This document shows positions 1 through 11,700 of a DNA stretch of 64,000 nt, piece after piece. This stretch comes from Lantana camara (Eukaryota > Streptophyta > Magnoliopsida > Lamiales > Verbenaceae). The DNA lies in NCBI GenBank assembly GCA_037501455.1, contig CM074860.1, positions 44,278,501 to 44,342,500 of the forward strand. Reading direction: 5' to 3'. The first letter of the stretch is position 1. The number at the start of each line of letters is the position of its first letter. The notes beneath the pieces are model-generated. The model saw only the letters and a program-made list of their open reading frames with translations. It ran no database searches and was not told the DNA's origin. The position numbers were made by a program, and so were the translations under genes.

Positions 1-1620
1 CCTGGAAAGGCTAACGTGGTGGCTGATGCATTGAGTCGAAAGGCTAATATAGCGCATGTCGAAGGACACCCAATAGAGTGTGGAAGAAAACCAGCTCAAG
101 TGATTCCTAGAGCTAAGTTGGCAAATCTAATAATTTCGTCACCGCTGAAGGATCGATTGATAAAGACTCAAGCTATTGACGAATGGATTAAAAAGTGTCT
201 CAATTCCAAGGAGAAGGATGATGAGACAAAATTCAGTAAAAGTGAAGATGGAATCTTGAGATATAAGAACAGAGTCTGTGTGCCTTCAGCTATCCGAAAG
301 GAAATACTTGATGAAGCACACAAGACACGTTATACAGTACACCCTGGAGGAACGAAGATGTACCAAGATCTTAAGAAGCAGTTTTGGTGGAACGGAATGA
401 AAAGAGATATTGCTGATTATGTTAAGAAGTGCTTAACTTGTCAGAAAGTTAAAGCAGAACACCAAAAACCAGCAGGGAAGTTACAACCACTACCAATTCC
501 TACATGGAAGTGGGAGCAAATAACCATGGATTTTGTTACTGGGTTACCTAAAGTCAAAGGAGGACAGGACAGTATATGGGTCATAGTTGACAGATTGACA
601 AAATCAGCACACTTCCTACCAGTCAAGACTACGGATAAAGTTAAATCCTTAGCAAAACTGTATCAGTAGGAAATTGTGAGATTACATGGAGTGCCGGTGA
701 GTATAGTGTCTGACCGAGACCTAAAGTTTACATCACAACTATGGCAAAATGTGCAAAGTCTGATGGGAAGTAAGTTACATTTCAGTACAGCGGCACACCC
801 GCAGACAGGCGGACAGTCAGAAAGGTTGATTAAATATTTGGAGGATATGTTAAGAGCATGTGCTTTGGACTTTTCAGACAGCTGGAAAGATTGTTTACCC
901 CTCGTGGAATTTGCATACAATAACAGTTATCAAGCTTCAATTCAAGCAGCCCCATATGAAGCCTTGTATGGAAGAAAATGCAGATCTCCATTATATTGGG
1001 ATATGGATGAGACAAGGGATACCTCTGAGGGAACTCCCAGGGCCAAAGTACTCGAATGGATTGAAAGGGCTACAGAAAAGATTCGGATAATCAGGCAAAG
1101 AATGAAAGCCGCCCAGGACCGACAGAAGAGCTATGCCGACAAAAGAAGAAGGGATTTAGAGTTTGATGTGGGTGAGAAAGTGTTTCTGAAAGCATCGCCA
1201 AGGAAAGGGTTCACAAGGATTGGAAAAGGTGGAAAATTGAACCCTAGGTACATAGGACCTTTTGAGATACTTGAACGCGTGGGTGCAACAGCGTATCGTC
1301 TGGATCTACCAGCAAGCTTAACAGGAATCCATAATGTATTTCATGTATCCCAACTTCGTAAATACTTTGCTGATGAGGCACAGGTGGTGCCAGTAGAAGA
1401 AGTTCCGTTAGAACCTAATCTAACCTACGAGTTGAAGGCGGTTAAGATCCTGGATAAGAAATTCTAGGAATTAAGAAATAAAAAGATTCCATTGGTTAAG
1501 GTTTTATGGAAAAGGAACGGTACAGAGGAGGTTACCTGGAAAACTGAAGAAAAGATGCAAAAACACTATCCCAAATTGTTCAGAGATCACGAAGAGAATC
1601 TGAGGACAGATTCTTCTTAA
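1..1620 (+). pseudogene. pol: Ty3/gypsy pol, 3' part: RNase H end, integrase, chromodomain (element A)
   Basis: This is the downstream end of a chromovirus polyprotein; the upstream part lies outside the window. It opens with the RNase H terminal motif VADALSRK (about 19-42). The integrase follows: a zinc-binding HHCC module (H at residues 102 and 109, C at 139 and 142 counted from base 16), the first catalytic Asp in TMDFVTG, the second in SDRD (712-714), and the Glu in GQSER. The GKGGKL/PRYIGPFEI region and the FHVSQLRK motif are typical of the integrase C-terminus. A chromodomain-like tail (KVLWK, VTWKTEEKM, HYPKLF) ends at TAA 1618-1620. Two in-frame TAG codons (667-669 and 1465-1467) interrupt the one frame, so this copy is dead. 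The stub at 8549-8746 has a sense codon at the second position. Identification is firm; assignment to Tekay/Del is by resemblance. Confidence 0.95.
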
Positions 1621-1631
1621 GGAGGGGAGGT
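1595..1631 (+). other. Element A polypurine tract with adjoining hairpin
   Basis: The purine run AAGGAGGGGAGGT (1619-1631) directly precedes the LTR, the position where plus-strand DNA synthesis is primed. Just upstream is a perfect inverted repeat: AGAATCTG (1595-1602), spacer AGGA, CAGATTCT (1607-1614). It overlaps the last pol codons. Hairpins of the same layout but different stem sequence precede the tracts of the other families in the window. Confidence 0.8.
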
Positions 1632-2388
1632 TGTGACAGCCCGGTTCGGGATCGGATCAATAAAGGTAAGCTAAGGGCAACGTAAGGGCATTTATAGAAC
1701 TTGATCCGTATTTAAGACAATTTATATCATGCATCCCTACATGAAATGAGTGCTCATATGTGATATTAGGTGACCAAAAGGGGGAAAACTACCTTTAAAC
1801 CCTAAGAGCACTATTTATTTCCGAACCAGCATTATACCGTTTTATTCAGGAGACCTTAAAGAACCTATACCTATCTTCTTAGAATATTTCAACTCTCTTT
1901 TCAATGCTTTGAGGTTTCGTTTATGTGTCCAGAGCAATTTAAGAATTTATTTTCAACTAAGAATTTCCGTCGGTAAGAAATATTTCCTTCATTAGAATGA
2001 TTTAGCCCTTGAGATCATCACCATAACGTTCCTCGAATTTTTCTACATTTTTGGAAAGCCTTTTGGACCTTCATATCTTATCCTAGTATTTATTTCATAA
2101 TTTAATTAATTTTCAAAATTCAAGAAAATCAAATCTTCCGAAGCTTATAACTTTTAAACCGTACGTCCGATTTTGACCCGTGAGTAACCATTTCGAAGCT
2201 AATTTTATTTCCTAGCTCTTGGGCACTTTTCCAACATCAAAAAAACGAAGGAGAAAGGTGGAATTACCAGAATACCCCTGCTGTGACAATTATGTAAAGA
2301 AGGAAACCTATTTTTGGAAATTTCACAAAATACCCCACCTTAAGCCCCTAAAATAAATATTATTTGCACTCTAGTCCTTCCCTACAAC

Positions 2389-2396
2389 TATAAATA
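2389..2396 (+). promoter_or_regulatory. TATA box of the A-family LTR
   Basis: TATAAATA lies about 760 bp into the LTR and is conserved in the second copy at 9515-9522. Seventy bases downstream in both copies is AAG/GTTAGT, a plausible 5' splice site. The position fits the U3/R boundary expected for an LTR promoter. Confidence 0.6.
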
Positions 2397-2989
2397 AGTG
2401 TGTTGGGGTCTCATTTCTTCCCCACACCAGCCATTCTCACGCCACACTCTCTCCCCCTAAGGTTAGTTTTCTTATTTTTTTTTATTATGTTTTAATTAGT
2501 TTAATTTATGTTTTATTTTATGTTTTAATTTATTTATTAATTATGCTAGGTTTAGGATTTAATTTATGTTTTATTTTATGCATGAATTATGTGATTTAAT
2601 TTATGTTTTTAAATATTCATGAATTTATGAATTATATTCTTATAGTATAGTTTATTATGAAATGTGTTACATAATTTAATTTTGTGACAAATTAATTATG
2701 TGACAATTATGCTAGCATGTTATATGTTACATTTTAATTATTTTATGATCATACTTAGGTAATTTAATTTATTTCATGATTTAATTAAATGTTACATGTT
2801 ATTTAATGTTACATAATTAAAGTATAACCTATAGTTTTAAATGTTACATGTTTAATTAATTGTTACATAATTACTTGACCAATTGATATATGTTATGGTA
2901 TACATGTATAATATACGTATACGTATTTGATTCCAATATGTATAAATACGTGTGTACTTTCGTATAAATACTATGTGTATTTCCTTAAT

Positions 2990-3306
2990 AAATACGTATG
3001 TACTTTTGTATAAATACCGTATGTATTCTAGTATAAATACCGCATGTATTCTTGTATAAATAATGTATGTACCTTGTATAAATACTGTACATATACGGTA
3101 GATATCCCCGTATAAATACCATATACATACAGTATAAGTAACGTATACGTACTATATAAATACACGTATACATACTGTATAAGTATAGTGTACATACAGT
3201 ATATATACCGTATACCTGAATAGTGACCTTTGACCTTTGACCTTGACCTTTGACCCTTGACCTTTGACTTTGACTTTTGACTTTGACCTTGACCAAGAAT
3301 TTTGAC
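2990..3306 (+). repeat. Degenerate TATAAATAC repeats followed by TTGAC (W-box-like) cluster
   Basis: About ten imperfect units of roughly 21 bp with the core GTATAAATAC and ATGTATTC occupy 2990-3220. They are followed by eleven TTGAC[C/T] cores within about 85 bp (3224-3306). The other A-family LTR has the same layout (10080-10384) but only five TTGAC cores, so copy number has changed by slippage. TTGAC[C/T] is the core bound by plant WRKY factors; a regulatory role here is inference, and the cluster lies downstream of the TATA box. Confidence 0.7.
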
Positions 3307-4523
3307 TTTCAACCTAATTGATCATTTCAAAGAGACGAATTCAACGGTCAAAGCCTTTTTCGAAAATTCTAAAAAAAAAACAAGGGATCAAAGTAGGTTT
3401 CAAAGTTCACATTAGGGTTGTTCTAAGACCCTAAGAACATACCCCTAAGCTTTTGACACGAACTTTCTCATGAGACTAATCGTTTGCTCGAATTCTTTCT
3501 TCGGGAAAGATTATTCCTTGTTTAAATGTGCCGCATTCTTTTCAATCTTATACTCCACTACTTGACTATCCGTACTCAATCATGCATCATTAATCATGTG
3601 TGGGGCTTAGATCCTTAAGCTTATGGTAGTCTGTCACTTACAGGAGATAATACCGAGTTCTGGGATCCGCAGGGTACCGTGTGAACCCTGCCTTCTACCA
3701 ACTATCAGCTTATCTAAATAAGTAGGTGAGGTTTAAACTATTTCAACTGGAACCATGAATATTCCTTCGTTTTCAAATGATTTCAAAATCAACGCCTTCG
3801 GGTGCAAAGATTCCTATCTTTCAAGTTAACGTTTTCCCTTTTGGGACAATGCTTCGAGTTTAAAGTCAATGATCTTTGATATACGTTCTGTTCACTGTTA
3901 TACTGCCTTGATTAAAGGTTCAGTCATCTGAACTCTGTGTGCTTATGCACCTTTGTTATTCTGAAAGCAAGCTTTGGAAACTTTGTTATGTTGGGCCCTG
4001 GCGGTATGGTTAGTAGTAGACCGGGAGGCGTGCGCCAATGGCTACTATGATACTGGCCACCGTAATGACCTTGATGATGGTTTAATCGGAGGTTGGTTAC
4101 TCCACATCGAAGGTTGGGAGAGGTGGTAAATTCCTCCCGTTTTGCACGTCACCACGGGGTAGCTCCCTGGGCGCGACAATAAGGGGAGAAGGGGTGGTGT
4201 ATGTGATTATGGGTGTCGGGGTCCTAACGGATCTCGATACCAACTTTGTAAATGTTTTGAGGAGTAAAGGATGGATATGGCCTAGCTTGCGGGCAAACTT
4301 TGGTTTTAAAGTCTGGTTCATACTTTTGGAAAATATCCCGTATCCTGTTCCCCGTTTTAAAGTATATATGAACCAGAACCTCCGATGTGTGTGCTTGTGT
4401 GTGCTTGTAAAAAAATCCCGTTTTAAGATAAAAGAGTTTCTTTCCGGTTTGAGGAAAGTCGCTAAGAAAGTCTTTCAAAACCCTTCCAGTCCAATTACTC
4501 TTTCTTACTGCAAATTACCTCAC

Positions 4524-4578
4524 TTAGTCCCTTTTGACTAATACCTCTTCCCTGTTTTCTGACCTCATGGTTTCAGGT
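4524..4578 (+). other. Downstream LTR hairpin and 3' splice-site-like CAG/GT (element A)
   Basis: TTAGTC (4524-4529), a six-base loop and GACTAA (4536-4541) form a perfect stem. A pyrimidine-rich run and TTTCAG/GT (CAG ending at 4576) follow. The second copy has the same stem at 11602-11618 with a five-base loop. Equivalent hairpins with different stem bases occur in every other long LTR of the window. Confidence 0.7.
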
Positions 4579-5019
4579 AGGCAGCCCGGCGCTTCCTAGA
4601 GGTATCTTGAAGCTGTAGGAGGTCTTTTGTTAAGTCAGGATTGCTAGTTACTTTTCCTTTGTCCTGCATAGTCGTGGTTACCTCTACCTTTACGTTGCAT
4701 GTTTTACTATGAGAACTTGTTCAGGCTACGACCTGAATTACTTGGACTCCGTTTTTATTATGTTCCTTTGTTTTCCTATTGAACTAAGGTTTTATGTTAG
4801 TATCATGGCTACTTGTTTCTGTGGTTATGCATATACTACTGTGTTGCATTCATGTTTTCAAAAGTTTAAAATTATTCTGAAATTCCGCTGCGTTGGCAAC
4901 ACTGGTTACTCTGATCTTTGTTATGTTCTGTCCGTTCGCCGAAGTATCTCTCGAGTAATAAACCTTCCTAGTTACTTGGGTGATACAACAGTGCGGGGTT
5001 GTGGCATTGGGGCGCTACA

Positions 5020-5350
5020 AAAAAGATGGCCCAAAGTATAATATATTGCTCAGGGCCAGATTACAATAAACTTAACACAATTTGGGCTTAAAATTCTATC
5101 ACTAAGCCATTGAAACAAGGTGGATTGGGTCTAGCTGAATACTTGTCTTCTTGGAGCTAATCTTGAGTTATTTGGATCAAAAGAGATTGAACTTCTTCTT
5201 GCATTCTTTTGGACCGTGACCTTGTGATAGGTCCAACATAACTTGGTTCATCTTGAGTTGTGGATCATATCATCATTTGGATCAAAGTGTGGCCTTGTTG
5301 GACCAAAGTGTGGCATTGTCTTATGATTCACATCATCCTGATTCCTATCA
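5020..5350 (-). repeat. Element P LTR, interrupted copy
   Basis: It matches 6439-6769 of the next P LTR along its whole length and ends CCTATCA at 5350. The missing part would lie left of element A, outside the window. The AAAAA at 5020-5024 could be half of a target duplication made by element A. Confidence 0.8.
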
Positions 5351-5950
5351 TTCTCCCCTTCTTGAAAAAGATTCGTTCTCGAATCTGGATCAATATAGTC
5401 ATCTCACAAAACAAATAGCCCCTTTTATTTCTCAAAGTAGATCTAAAACCCAAAATGAAATACACCAAAGTTGTCTTCTTTCTCGTTTTTTCTAATTTTT
5501 TTTTCCTTCTTTTTTCTTTCTTTTCAACTTCTCTTTTTTTTTTTCCCCCCCTTGTCACATTCTTTACTCTCAATTCTTTGAAGAAAGTCACAAGAAGTTT
5601 CAAATTCCTCAACTAAATAATCCCTTAAGATGAATCAAAAAGGGTGTGAAAAATTGACACAAATGAAACCGTTTAGATGATGCAAACAAACGTATCTATG
5701 TGATTTGAATATTACCGAAACAAAGCTGCCCTCTTCTTTTTTTTTTAACGCGGCTTTTACTTCTCTTTTTGTGTGCGTTTTAAGCCTTTTTCGTAGTTTC
5801 TCTTTTTTTTTTTTGACGAATTTTTTTTTTTTTTTTGCCTTTTTCGATTTTTTTCTGCAGCAATATAACAATAATGAAAAGAAATTATACAAAAGATAAA
5901 AGATACGGATACGTAACCTTTGATGGAAAACCTAAGCTCTAGATACCAAA
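5351..5950 (-). other. Element P internal region, copy 1
   Basis: Read on the minus strand, it starts with the primer-site-like TGGTATC...AGAGC (5936-5948) beside the LTR end. It continues through A-rich DNA that gives a lysine-rich spurious frame and finishes with the pol-tail relic (5351-5400), which carries a hairpin AGATTCG-AGAA-CGAATCT (5369-5386) and the purine run AAGAAGGGGAGAA. There is no believable gene. Confidence 0.75.
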
Positions 5951-6769
5951 TGATACGAACTCCACGTACTTGCCATGAAACCCTATACCAATACTTGGAG
6001 TTCTTGATTTTCGATCGTCCACTTCAAGGTTAAAATAGAGGAGTGTGACCCGTTTGCTATAATGAGCAAGGAACCAACACTATCAGATTTGAATTATAGG
6101 AGTGTGACTCGTTTGCTATAATGAGCAAGGAACCAACACTATCAGATTTGATAAGTAATGCACCCCGTCGACTATAATGAGTCGGGAAATGATATTATCC
6201 GGTGGAGGTTTGAAACTCCGGTGTCGTTCAACTAAGAACTTGTGAGTATAACTCACTTGAATAACAATTCATTCATTTTTTGACTCAATATTTCGAACTA
6301 CAAGAATGGAATATAAAGATGCATGCATGGGAATTCTAAGAGACAATTCAGAATTCAAAGAGACAAGCTAATCCCGTCACTTTTCTTGTAGGCTGAATAA
6401 AATGGGCTTAACCTAATCTAAATGCATGCAAAATAAATAAAAAGATGGCCCAAAGTATAATATGTTGTTCAGGGCCAAATTACAATAAACTTAACACAAT
6501 TTGGGCTTAAAATTCTATCACTAAGACATTGAAACAAGGTGGATTGGGTCCGGCTGAATACTTGTCTTCTTGGAGCTAATCTTGAGTTGTTTGGATCAAA
6601 AGAGATTGAACTTCTTCTTGCATTCTTTTGGACCGTGACCTTGTGATAGGTCCAACATAACTTGGTTCATCTTAAGTTGTGGATCATATCATCATTTGGC
6701 TCAAAGTGTGGCCTTGTTGGACCAAAGTGTGGCATTGTCTTATGATTCACATCGTCCTGATTCCTATCA
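5951..6769 (-). repeat. Element P LTR, complete copy
   Basis: The plus strand reads TGATACGAAC to GGATTCCTATCA-type ends, giving TGATA/TATCA terminal inverted repeats. It contains a 59 bp tandem duplication (6039-6097 and 6098-6156) and three hairpins with the common loop ATAATG (6054-6069, 6113-6128, 6169-6184). Confidence 0.88.
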
Positions 6770-7372
6770 TTCTCCCCTTCTTGAAAAAGATCCGTCCTCG
6801 AATCTGGATCAATATAGTCATCTCACAAAACAAATAGCCCCTTTTATTTCTCAAAGTAGATCTAAAACCCAAAATGAAATACACCAAAGTTGTCTTCTTT
6901 CTCGTTTTTTCTAATTTTTTTTTCCTTCTTTTTTCTTTCTTTTCAAGTTCTCTTTTTTTTTTCCCCCATTTTCACATTCTTTACTCTCAATTCTTTGAAG
7001 AAAGTCACAAGAAGTTTCAAATTCCTCAACTAAATAATCCCTTAAGATGAATCAAAAATGGTGTGAAAATTTGACACAAATGAAACCGTTTAGATGATGC
7101 AAACAAATGTATCTATGTGATTTGAATATTACCGAAACAAAGCTGCCCTCTTTCTTCTTTTTTTTAACGCGGCTTTTACTTCTCTTTTTGTGTGCGTTTT
7201 AAGCCTTTTTCGTAGTTTCTCTTTTTTTTTTTGACGAAATTTTTTTTTTTTTTTTTTTGCCTTTTTCGATTTTTTTCTCCAGCAATATAACAATAATGAA
7301 AAGAAATTATATAAAAGATAAAAGATACGGATACGTAACCTTGGATGGAAAACCTAAGCTCTAGATACCAAA
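6770..7372 (-). other. Element P internal region, copy 2
   Basis: Near-identical to 5351-5950, with small length changes in the T runs. It has the primer-site-like sequence at 7358-7370 and the pol-tail hairpin at 6788-6805, in which one pair has become a wobble. Nothing codes here. Confidence 0.75.
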
Positions 7373-8191
7373 TGATACGAACTCCACGTACTTGCCGTGA
7401 AACCCTATACCAATACTTGGAGTTCTTGATTTTCGATCGTCCACTTCAAGGTTAAAATAGAGGAGTGTGACCCGTTTGCTAGAATGAGCAAGGAACCAAC
7501 ACTATCAGATTTGAATTGTAGGAGTGTGACCCGTTTGCTATAATGAGCAAGGAACCAACACTATCAGATTTGATAAGTAATGCACCCCGTCGACTATAAT
7601 GAGTCGGGAAATGACATTATCCGGGGGAGGTTTGAAACTCCGGTGTCGTTCAACTAAGAACTTGTGAGTATAACTCACTTGAATCACAATTCATTCATTT
7701 TTTGACTTAATATTTCGAACTACAAGAATAGAATATAAAGATGCATGCATGGGAATTCTAAGAGACAATTCAGAATTCAAAGAGACAAGCTAATCCCGTC
7801 ACTTTTCTTGTAGGCTGAATAAAATGGGCTTAACCTAATCTAAATGCATGCAAAATAAATAAAAAGATGGCCCAAAGTATAATATGTTGTTCAGGGCCAA
7901 ATTACAATAAACTTAACACAATTTGGGCTTAAAATTCTATCACTAAGACATTGAAACAAGGTGGATTGGGTCCAGCTGAATACTTGTCTTCTTGGAGCTA
8001 ATCTTGAGTTATTTGGATCAAAAGAGATTGAACTTCTTCTTGCATTCTTTTGGACCGTGACCTTGTGATAGGTCCAACATAACTTGGTTCATCTTGAGTT
8101 ATGGATCATATCATCATTTGGATCAAAGTGTGGCCTTGTTGGACCAAAGTGTGGCATTGTCTTATGATTCACATCATCCTGATTCCTATCA
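7373..8191 (-). repeat. Element P LTR, outermost copy
   Basis: 819 bp, the same length as 5951-6769, with complete TGATA/TATCA ends. Sequence beyond 8191 is unrelated to the array, so this is the true 5' boundary of element P on the minus strand. A target duplication cannot be checked because the other end is outside the window. Confidence 0.86.
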
Positions 8192-8376
8192 ACTAGAGTA
8201 AGAGATCACCGTTGGCCCAAGCCTCCCCAGGTAGCCACTTACACTAACTTTCTGGGCCCCATTCTGTGCATTTATTCTTTCATTCCCGCCAAAACATTTG
8301 GTAGGATTCATAAATTAAAAGCTTTACGTTGCAAACATTTACTCTTAAAACGACTCTATATACATATAATAAATTG
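8192..8376 (-). repeat. Fragment of an F-like LTR
   Basis: It resembles the middle of the F LTR (about 25540-25740): the blocks GGGATCACCG, CCTTGCCTCCCC, TAGCCAC, GGGCCC, TGTGCATT and CCAAAACATT occur in the same order. It is diverged and truncated at both sides. Confidence 0.6.
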
Positions 8377-8548
8377 TCACGCCCCGGGTCCACGGGCCCG
8401 TTGGACGCGAGTACAAGTTTCCAAGTCCACCGAGTATAACCTGAAATTGGGCCTAAACCACTGCCCAAAAGGGATATCCATTCGTTATACTTGGACTCTT
8501 TAACTTATCTACTAAACTTAATTCTCATATTTTCCCGATGTGGGACAG
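8377..8548 (-). repeat. TRIM-like LTR N, left copy (truncated)
   Basis: It matches 12114-12286 and ends GATGTGGGACAGG, then breaks directly into element A pol sequence. It lacks the last few bases of the LTR seen in the right copy. Confidence 0.65.
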
Positions 8549-8746
8549 GGGTACGAGTTGAAGGCGGTAAAGATCCTGGATAGGAAATTCCAAGAATTAA
8601 GAAATAAAAAGATTCCATTGGTTAAGGTTTTATGGAAAGGGAACGGTACTGAGGAAGTTACCTGGGAAACTGAAGAAAAGATGCAAAAGCACTATCCCAA
8701 ATTGTTCAAAGATCACGAAGAGAATCTGAGGACAGATTCTTCTTAA
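8549..8746 (+). pseudogene. pol: Chromodomain stub of an A-family pol
   Basis: Only the last 65 or so codons of the polyprotein remain: YELKAVKILDRKF, then KKIPLVKVLWKGN, EEVTWETEEKM and HYPKLF, ending at TAA 8744-8746. It is nearly identical to 1426-1620 but keeps a glutamine codon where that copy has TAG. The start is a break against the N LTR, not a true initiation site. A chromodomain of this type is thought to bind methylated histone H3. The stub is followed by a polypurine tract and LTR in the normal order. Confidence 0.9.
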
Positions 8747-8757
8747 GGAGGGGATGT
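8721..8757 (+). other. Polypurine tract and hairpin, second A-family copy
   Basis: The hairpin AGAATCTG-AGGA-CAGATTCT (8721-8740) is followed by AAGGAGGGGATGT (8745-8757) and the LTR start. One base differs from the tract of element A. Confidence 0.75.
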
Positions 8758-11700
8758 TGTGACAGCCCGGTTAGGGACCGGATCAATAAAGGTAAGCTAA
8801 GGGCAACGTAAGGGAATTTATAGAACTTGATCCGTACTTCAAATAATTTATATCATGCATCCCTACATGAAATGAGTGTTTTTATGTGATATTAGCTGAC
8901 ACAAAGGGGGAAAACTACCTTTAAACCCTAAAAGCACTATTTATTTCCGAACCAGCACTATACTGTTTTATTCGAGAGACCTTAAAGAACCTATACCTAT
9001 TTTCTTGGAAAATTTCAACTCCCTTTTCGATGCTTTGAGGTTTTGTTTATGTGTCCAGAGCAATTTAAGAATTTATTTTCAAATAAAAATTTCCATCGGT
9101 AGAATATATTTCCTTCGATAGAATGATTTAACCCTTGAGATCATCACCATAACGTTCCTCGATTTTTTCTACATTTTTCCAAAGCCTTTCAGACCTTCAA
9201 ATTTTATCCTAGTATTTATTTCAGAATTAAAATAATTTTCAAAATTCAAGAAAATCCTATCTTCCGAAGCTTATAACTTCGAAACTATACGTCCGATTTC
9301 GACCCGTGAGTAACCGTTTCAAAGATAATTTTATTTCCTAGATCTTGGGCACTTTTCCAACTCCAAAAATATGCAGGAGAAAGGTGAAATTACCAGAATA
9401 CCCCTACTGTGACAATTATGTAAAGAAGGAAACCTATTTTTGAAAATTTCATAAAATACCCCACCTTAAGTCCCTAAAATAAATATTATTTGCACTCTAG
9501 TCCTTCCCAACAACTATAAATAAGTGGGTTGAGGTCTCATTCTCTCCCTCACACCAGCTAAAACACATGCCCCTCACACTAAGAATAAGGTTAGTTTTCT
9601 TTTTTTTTTTTATGTTATAATTAGTTTAATTTATGATTTAATTTATGTTTTATTTTAGGTTTTCATTTATTTATTAATTATGCTAGGTTTAGGATTTAAT
9701 ATATCTTTTATTTTATGCCTGAATCATGTGATTTAATTTATGTTTTAAATATTCATGAATTTATGAATTATGTTTCTTATAGTATAGTTTATTATGAAAT
9801 GTGTTACATAATTTCATTTTGTGACAAATTAATTATGTGAAAATTATTCTAGCATGTTATATGCTACATTTTAATTATTTTATGATCATACTTAGGTAAT
9901 TTAATTTATTACATGATATAATTTAATGCTGCATGCTATTTAATGTTACATAATTAAAGTATAACCTATAGTTTTAAATGTTACATGTTTAATTAATTGT
10001 TACATAATTATAATTGACCAATTGAGATACGTTATGGTATACATGTATAATATACGTATACGTATTTGATTCCAATGTTTATAAATACGTGTATACTTTC
10101 GTATAAATACTATGTGTATTTTCATAATCAATACGTATGTATTTTTGTATAAATACCGTATGTATTCTAGTATAAATACCACATGTATTCTTGTATAAAT
10201 ACTATATGTACCCTGTATAAATACTGTATAAATACGATAGGTATCCCTGTATAAATATCGTATACATACAATATAAATACACGTATACATACAGTACAAG
10301 TACAATATACATACAGTATATACCGTATACTTGAATAGTGACCTTTGACCTTTGACTTTGACCTTGACCACGAATTTTGACTTTTAACCTAATTGATCAT
10401 TTCAAAGAGACGAATTCAACGGTCGAAGGCTTTTTTGAAAATTCTCAAAAATAGGGGATCAAAGTAGGTTTCAAAGTTCACATTCCTTTTCTAATTATGG
10501 TTGTTTTAAGACCCTAAGAACATACCCTTAAGCTTTTGACACGAGCTTCCTAATGAGACTAATCGTTCACTTAAATCCTTTCTTCGGGAAAGATTAATCC
10601 TTGTTTCCGTGTTTTGCATTCTTTTCAATCTTATACTTCAATACTTGATTATCCTTAGTCAATCATGCATCATTAATCGTTTGTGGGACTTAGATCCTTA
10701 AGCTCATAGTAGTCTGTCACTTACAGGAGATAATACCGAGTTCTGGGATACGCAGGGTACTGTGTGAACCCTGTCTTCTACCAACTATGAACTTATCTAA
10801 ATAAATAGGTGAGGTTTTAACTATTTCAACTGGGACCATGAGTATTCGTACGTATTCAAATGATTTCAAAATCAACGCCTTCGGGTCCAAAGTTTCTTAT
10901 ATTTCAAGCTAAACGCTTTCCCATTTTGGTACAATGCTTCAAGTTTAAAGTTAATGATCCCTGACATATATCATATACACTACTACACTGTCTTCAATAA
11001 AGGTCCAGTCTCCTGAACTCTGTATGCTTAAGCACTTTTGTTGTTTTGAATGCAAGCTTTGGAAATTCTATTATGTTAGGCCCTGGCGGTATGGTTAAGT
11101 AGTAGATCGGGAGGCGTGCGCCAATGGCTACTATGACACTAGCCGTTGTACTGACCTTGGTGATGGTTTATTCGGAGGTTGGTTACTCGACATCGAAGGT
11201 CGGGAGAGGTGGTAAATTCCTCCCGTTTTGTTTACGTCACCGCGGGGTAGCTCTCTGGGCGCGACAATAAGGCGGGTAGGGGTGGTACATGTGAATATGG
11301 GTGTTGGGGTCCTAATGGATCTGGATACCAACTTTGTAAATATGTTTGAGGAGTAAAGGATGGATATGGCCTAGCTTGCGGGCAACTTTGATTTTTAAAG
11401 TCTGGTTCGTATTTTTGGAAATATCCCGTGCCCTGTTTTCCCGTTTATAAAGCATATATGAACCAGAACCTCTGATGTGTGTGCTTGTTGAAAATCCTGT
11501 TTCAAAATAAAAGATTTTAATTCGGTTTGAAGAAAGTTGCTAAGAAAGTCTTTCAAAAACCCTCAAGTTCAACTACTCTTTCTTACTACAAATTATCTCA
11601 CTTAGTCCCTTTGACTAATACCTCTACCCTGTTTTCTGACGTCATGGTTTCAGGTAGGTAGCCCGGCGCTTCCTAGAGGTATGTTGAAGCTGTAGGAAGT

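Larger units (their letters stand above)
1632..5019 (+). repeat. 3' LTR of element A (3.39 kb)
   Basis: The LTR starts TGTGACAGCCCGG immediately after the polypurine tract and ends GGCGCTACA at 5019. A second copy of the family lies at 8758-12094, which fixes both ends. Visible parts are a TATA box (2389-2396), a splice-donor-like AAG/GTTAGT at 2461-2463, an AT-rich stretch with many TTTAATT words (2470-2900), a degenerate repeat built on TATAAATAC (about 2990-3220), a dense cluster of TTGAC boxes (3224-3306), and a hairpin plus TTTCAG/GT near the end (4524-4578). It ends exactly where a truncated P-family LTR begins, so element A probably inserted into element P. Confidence 0.92.
5020..8191 (-). 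mobile_element. Array of miniature LTR retrotransposon P (LTR-internal-LTR-internal-LTR)
   Basis: The stretch looks like a 1.42 kb tandem repeat, but each unit resolves into an LTR of 819 bp and an internal part of about 600 bp, both read on the minus strand. Two LTRs are complete (5951-6769 and 7373-8191). The third (5020-5350) keeps only 331 bp and stops where element A begins. LTR ends are TGATA...TATCA. Each internal part has a primer-site-like TGGTATCTAGAGC next to the LTR, long A/T homopolymers, and a short relic of a gypsy polyprotein tail (DPDSRTNLFQEGEND) that also forms the polypurine tract. No gag or pol remains, so movement would have needed proteins from another element. Confidence 0.85.

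Noticed and set aside
2985..3312. Two minus-strand open frames rich in Tyr/Ile/Lys
   Set aside because: They are translations of the TATAAATAC repeats and TTGAC tract, with no domain and no start context.
5635..5899. Lysine-rich frame in the P interior
   Set aside because: It is poly-A/T runs read in frame, and indels in those runs destroy it in the second copy.
8192..8376. Possible host intergenic DNA
   Set aside because: Ordered blocks match the middle of the F LTR, so it is better explained as an LTR fragment.
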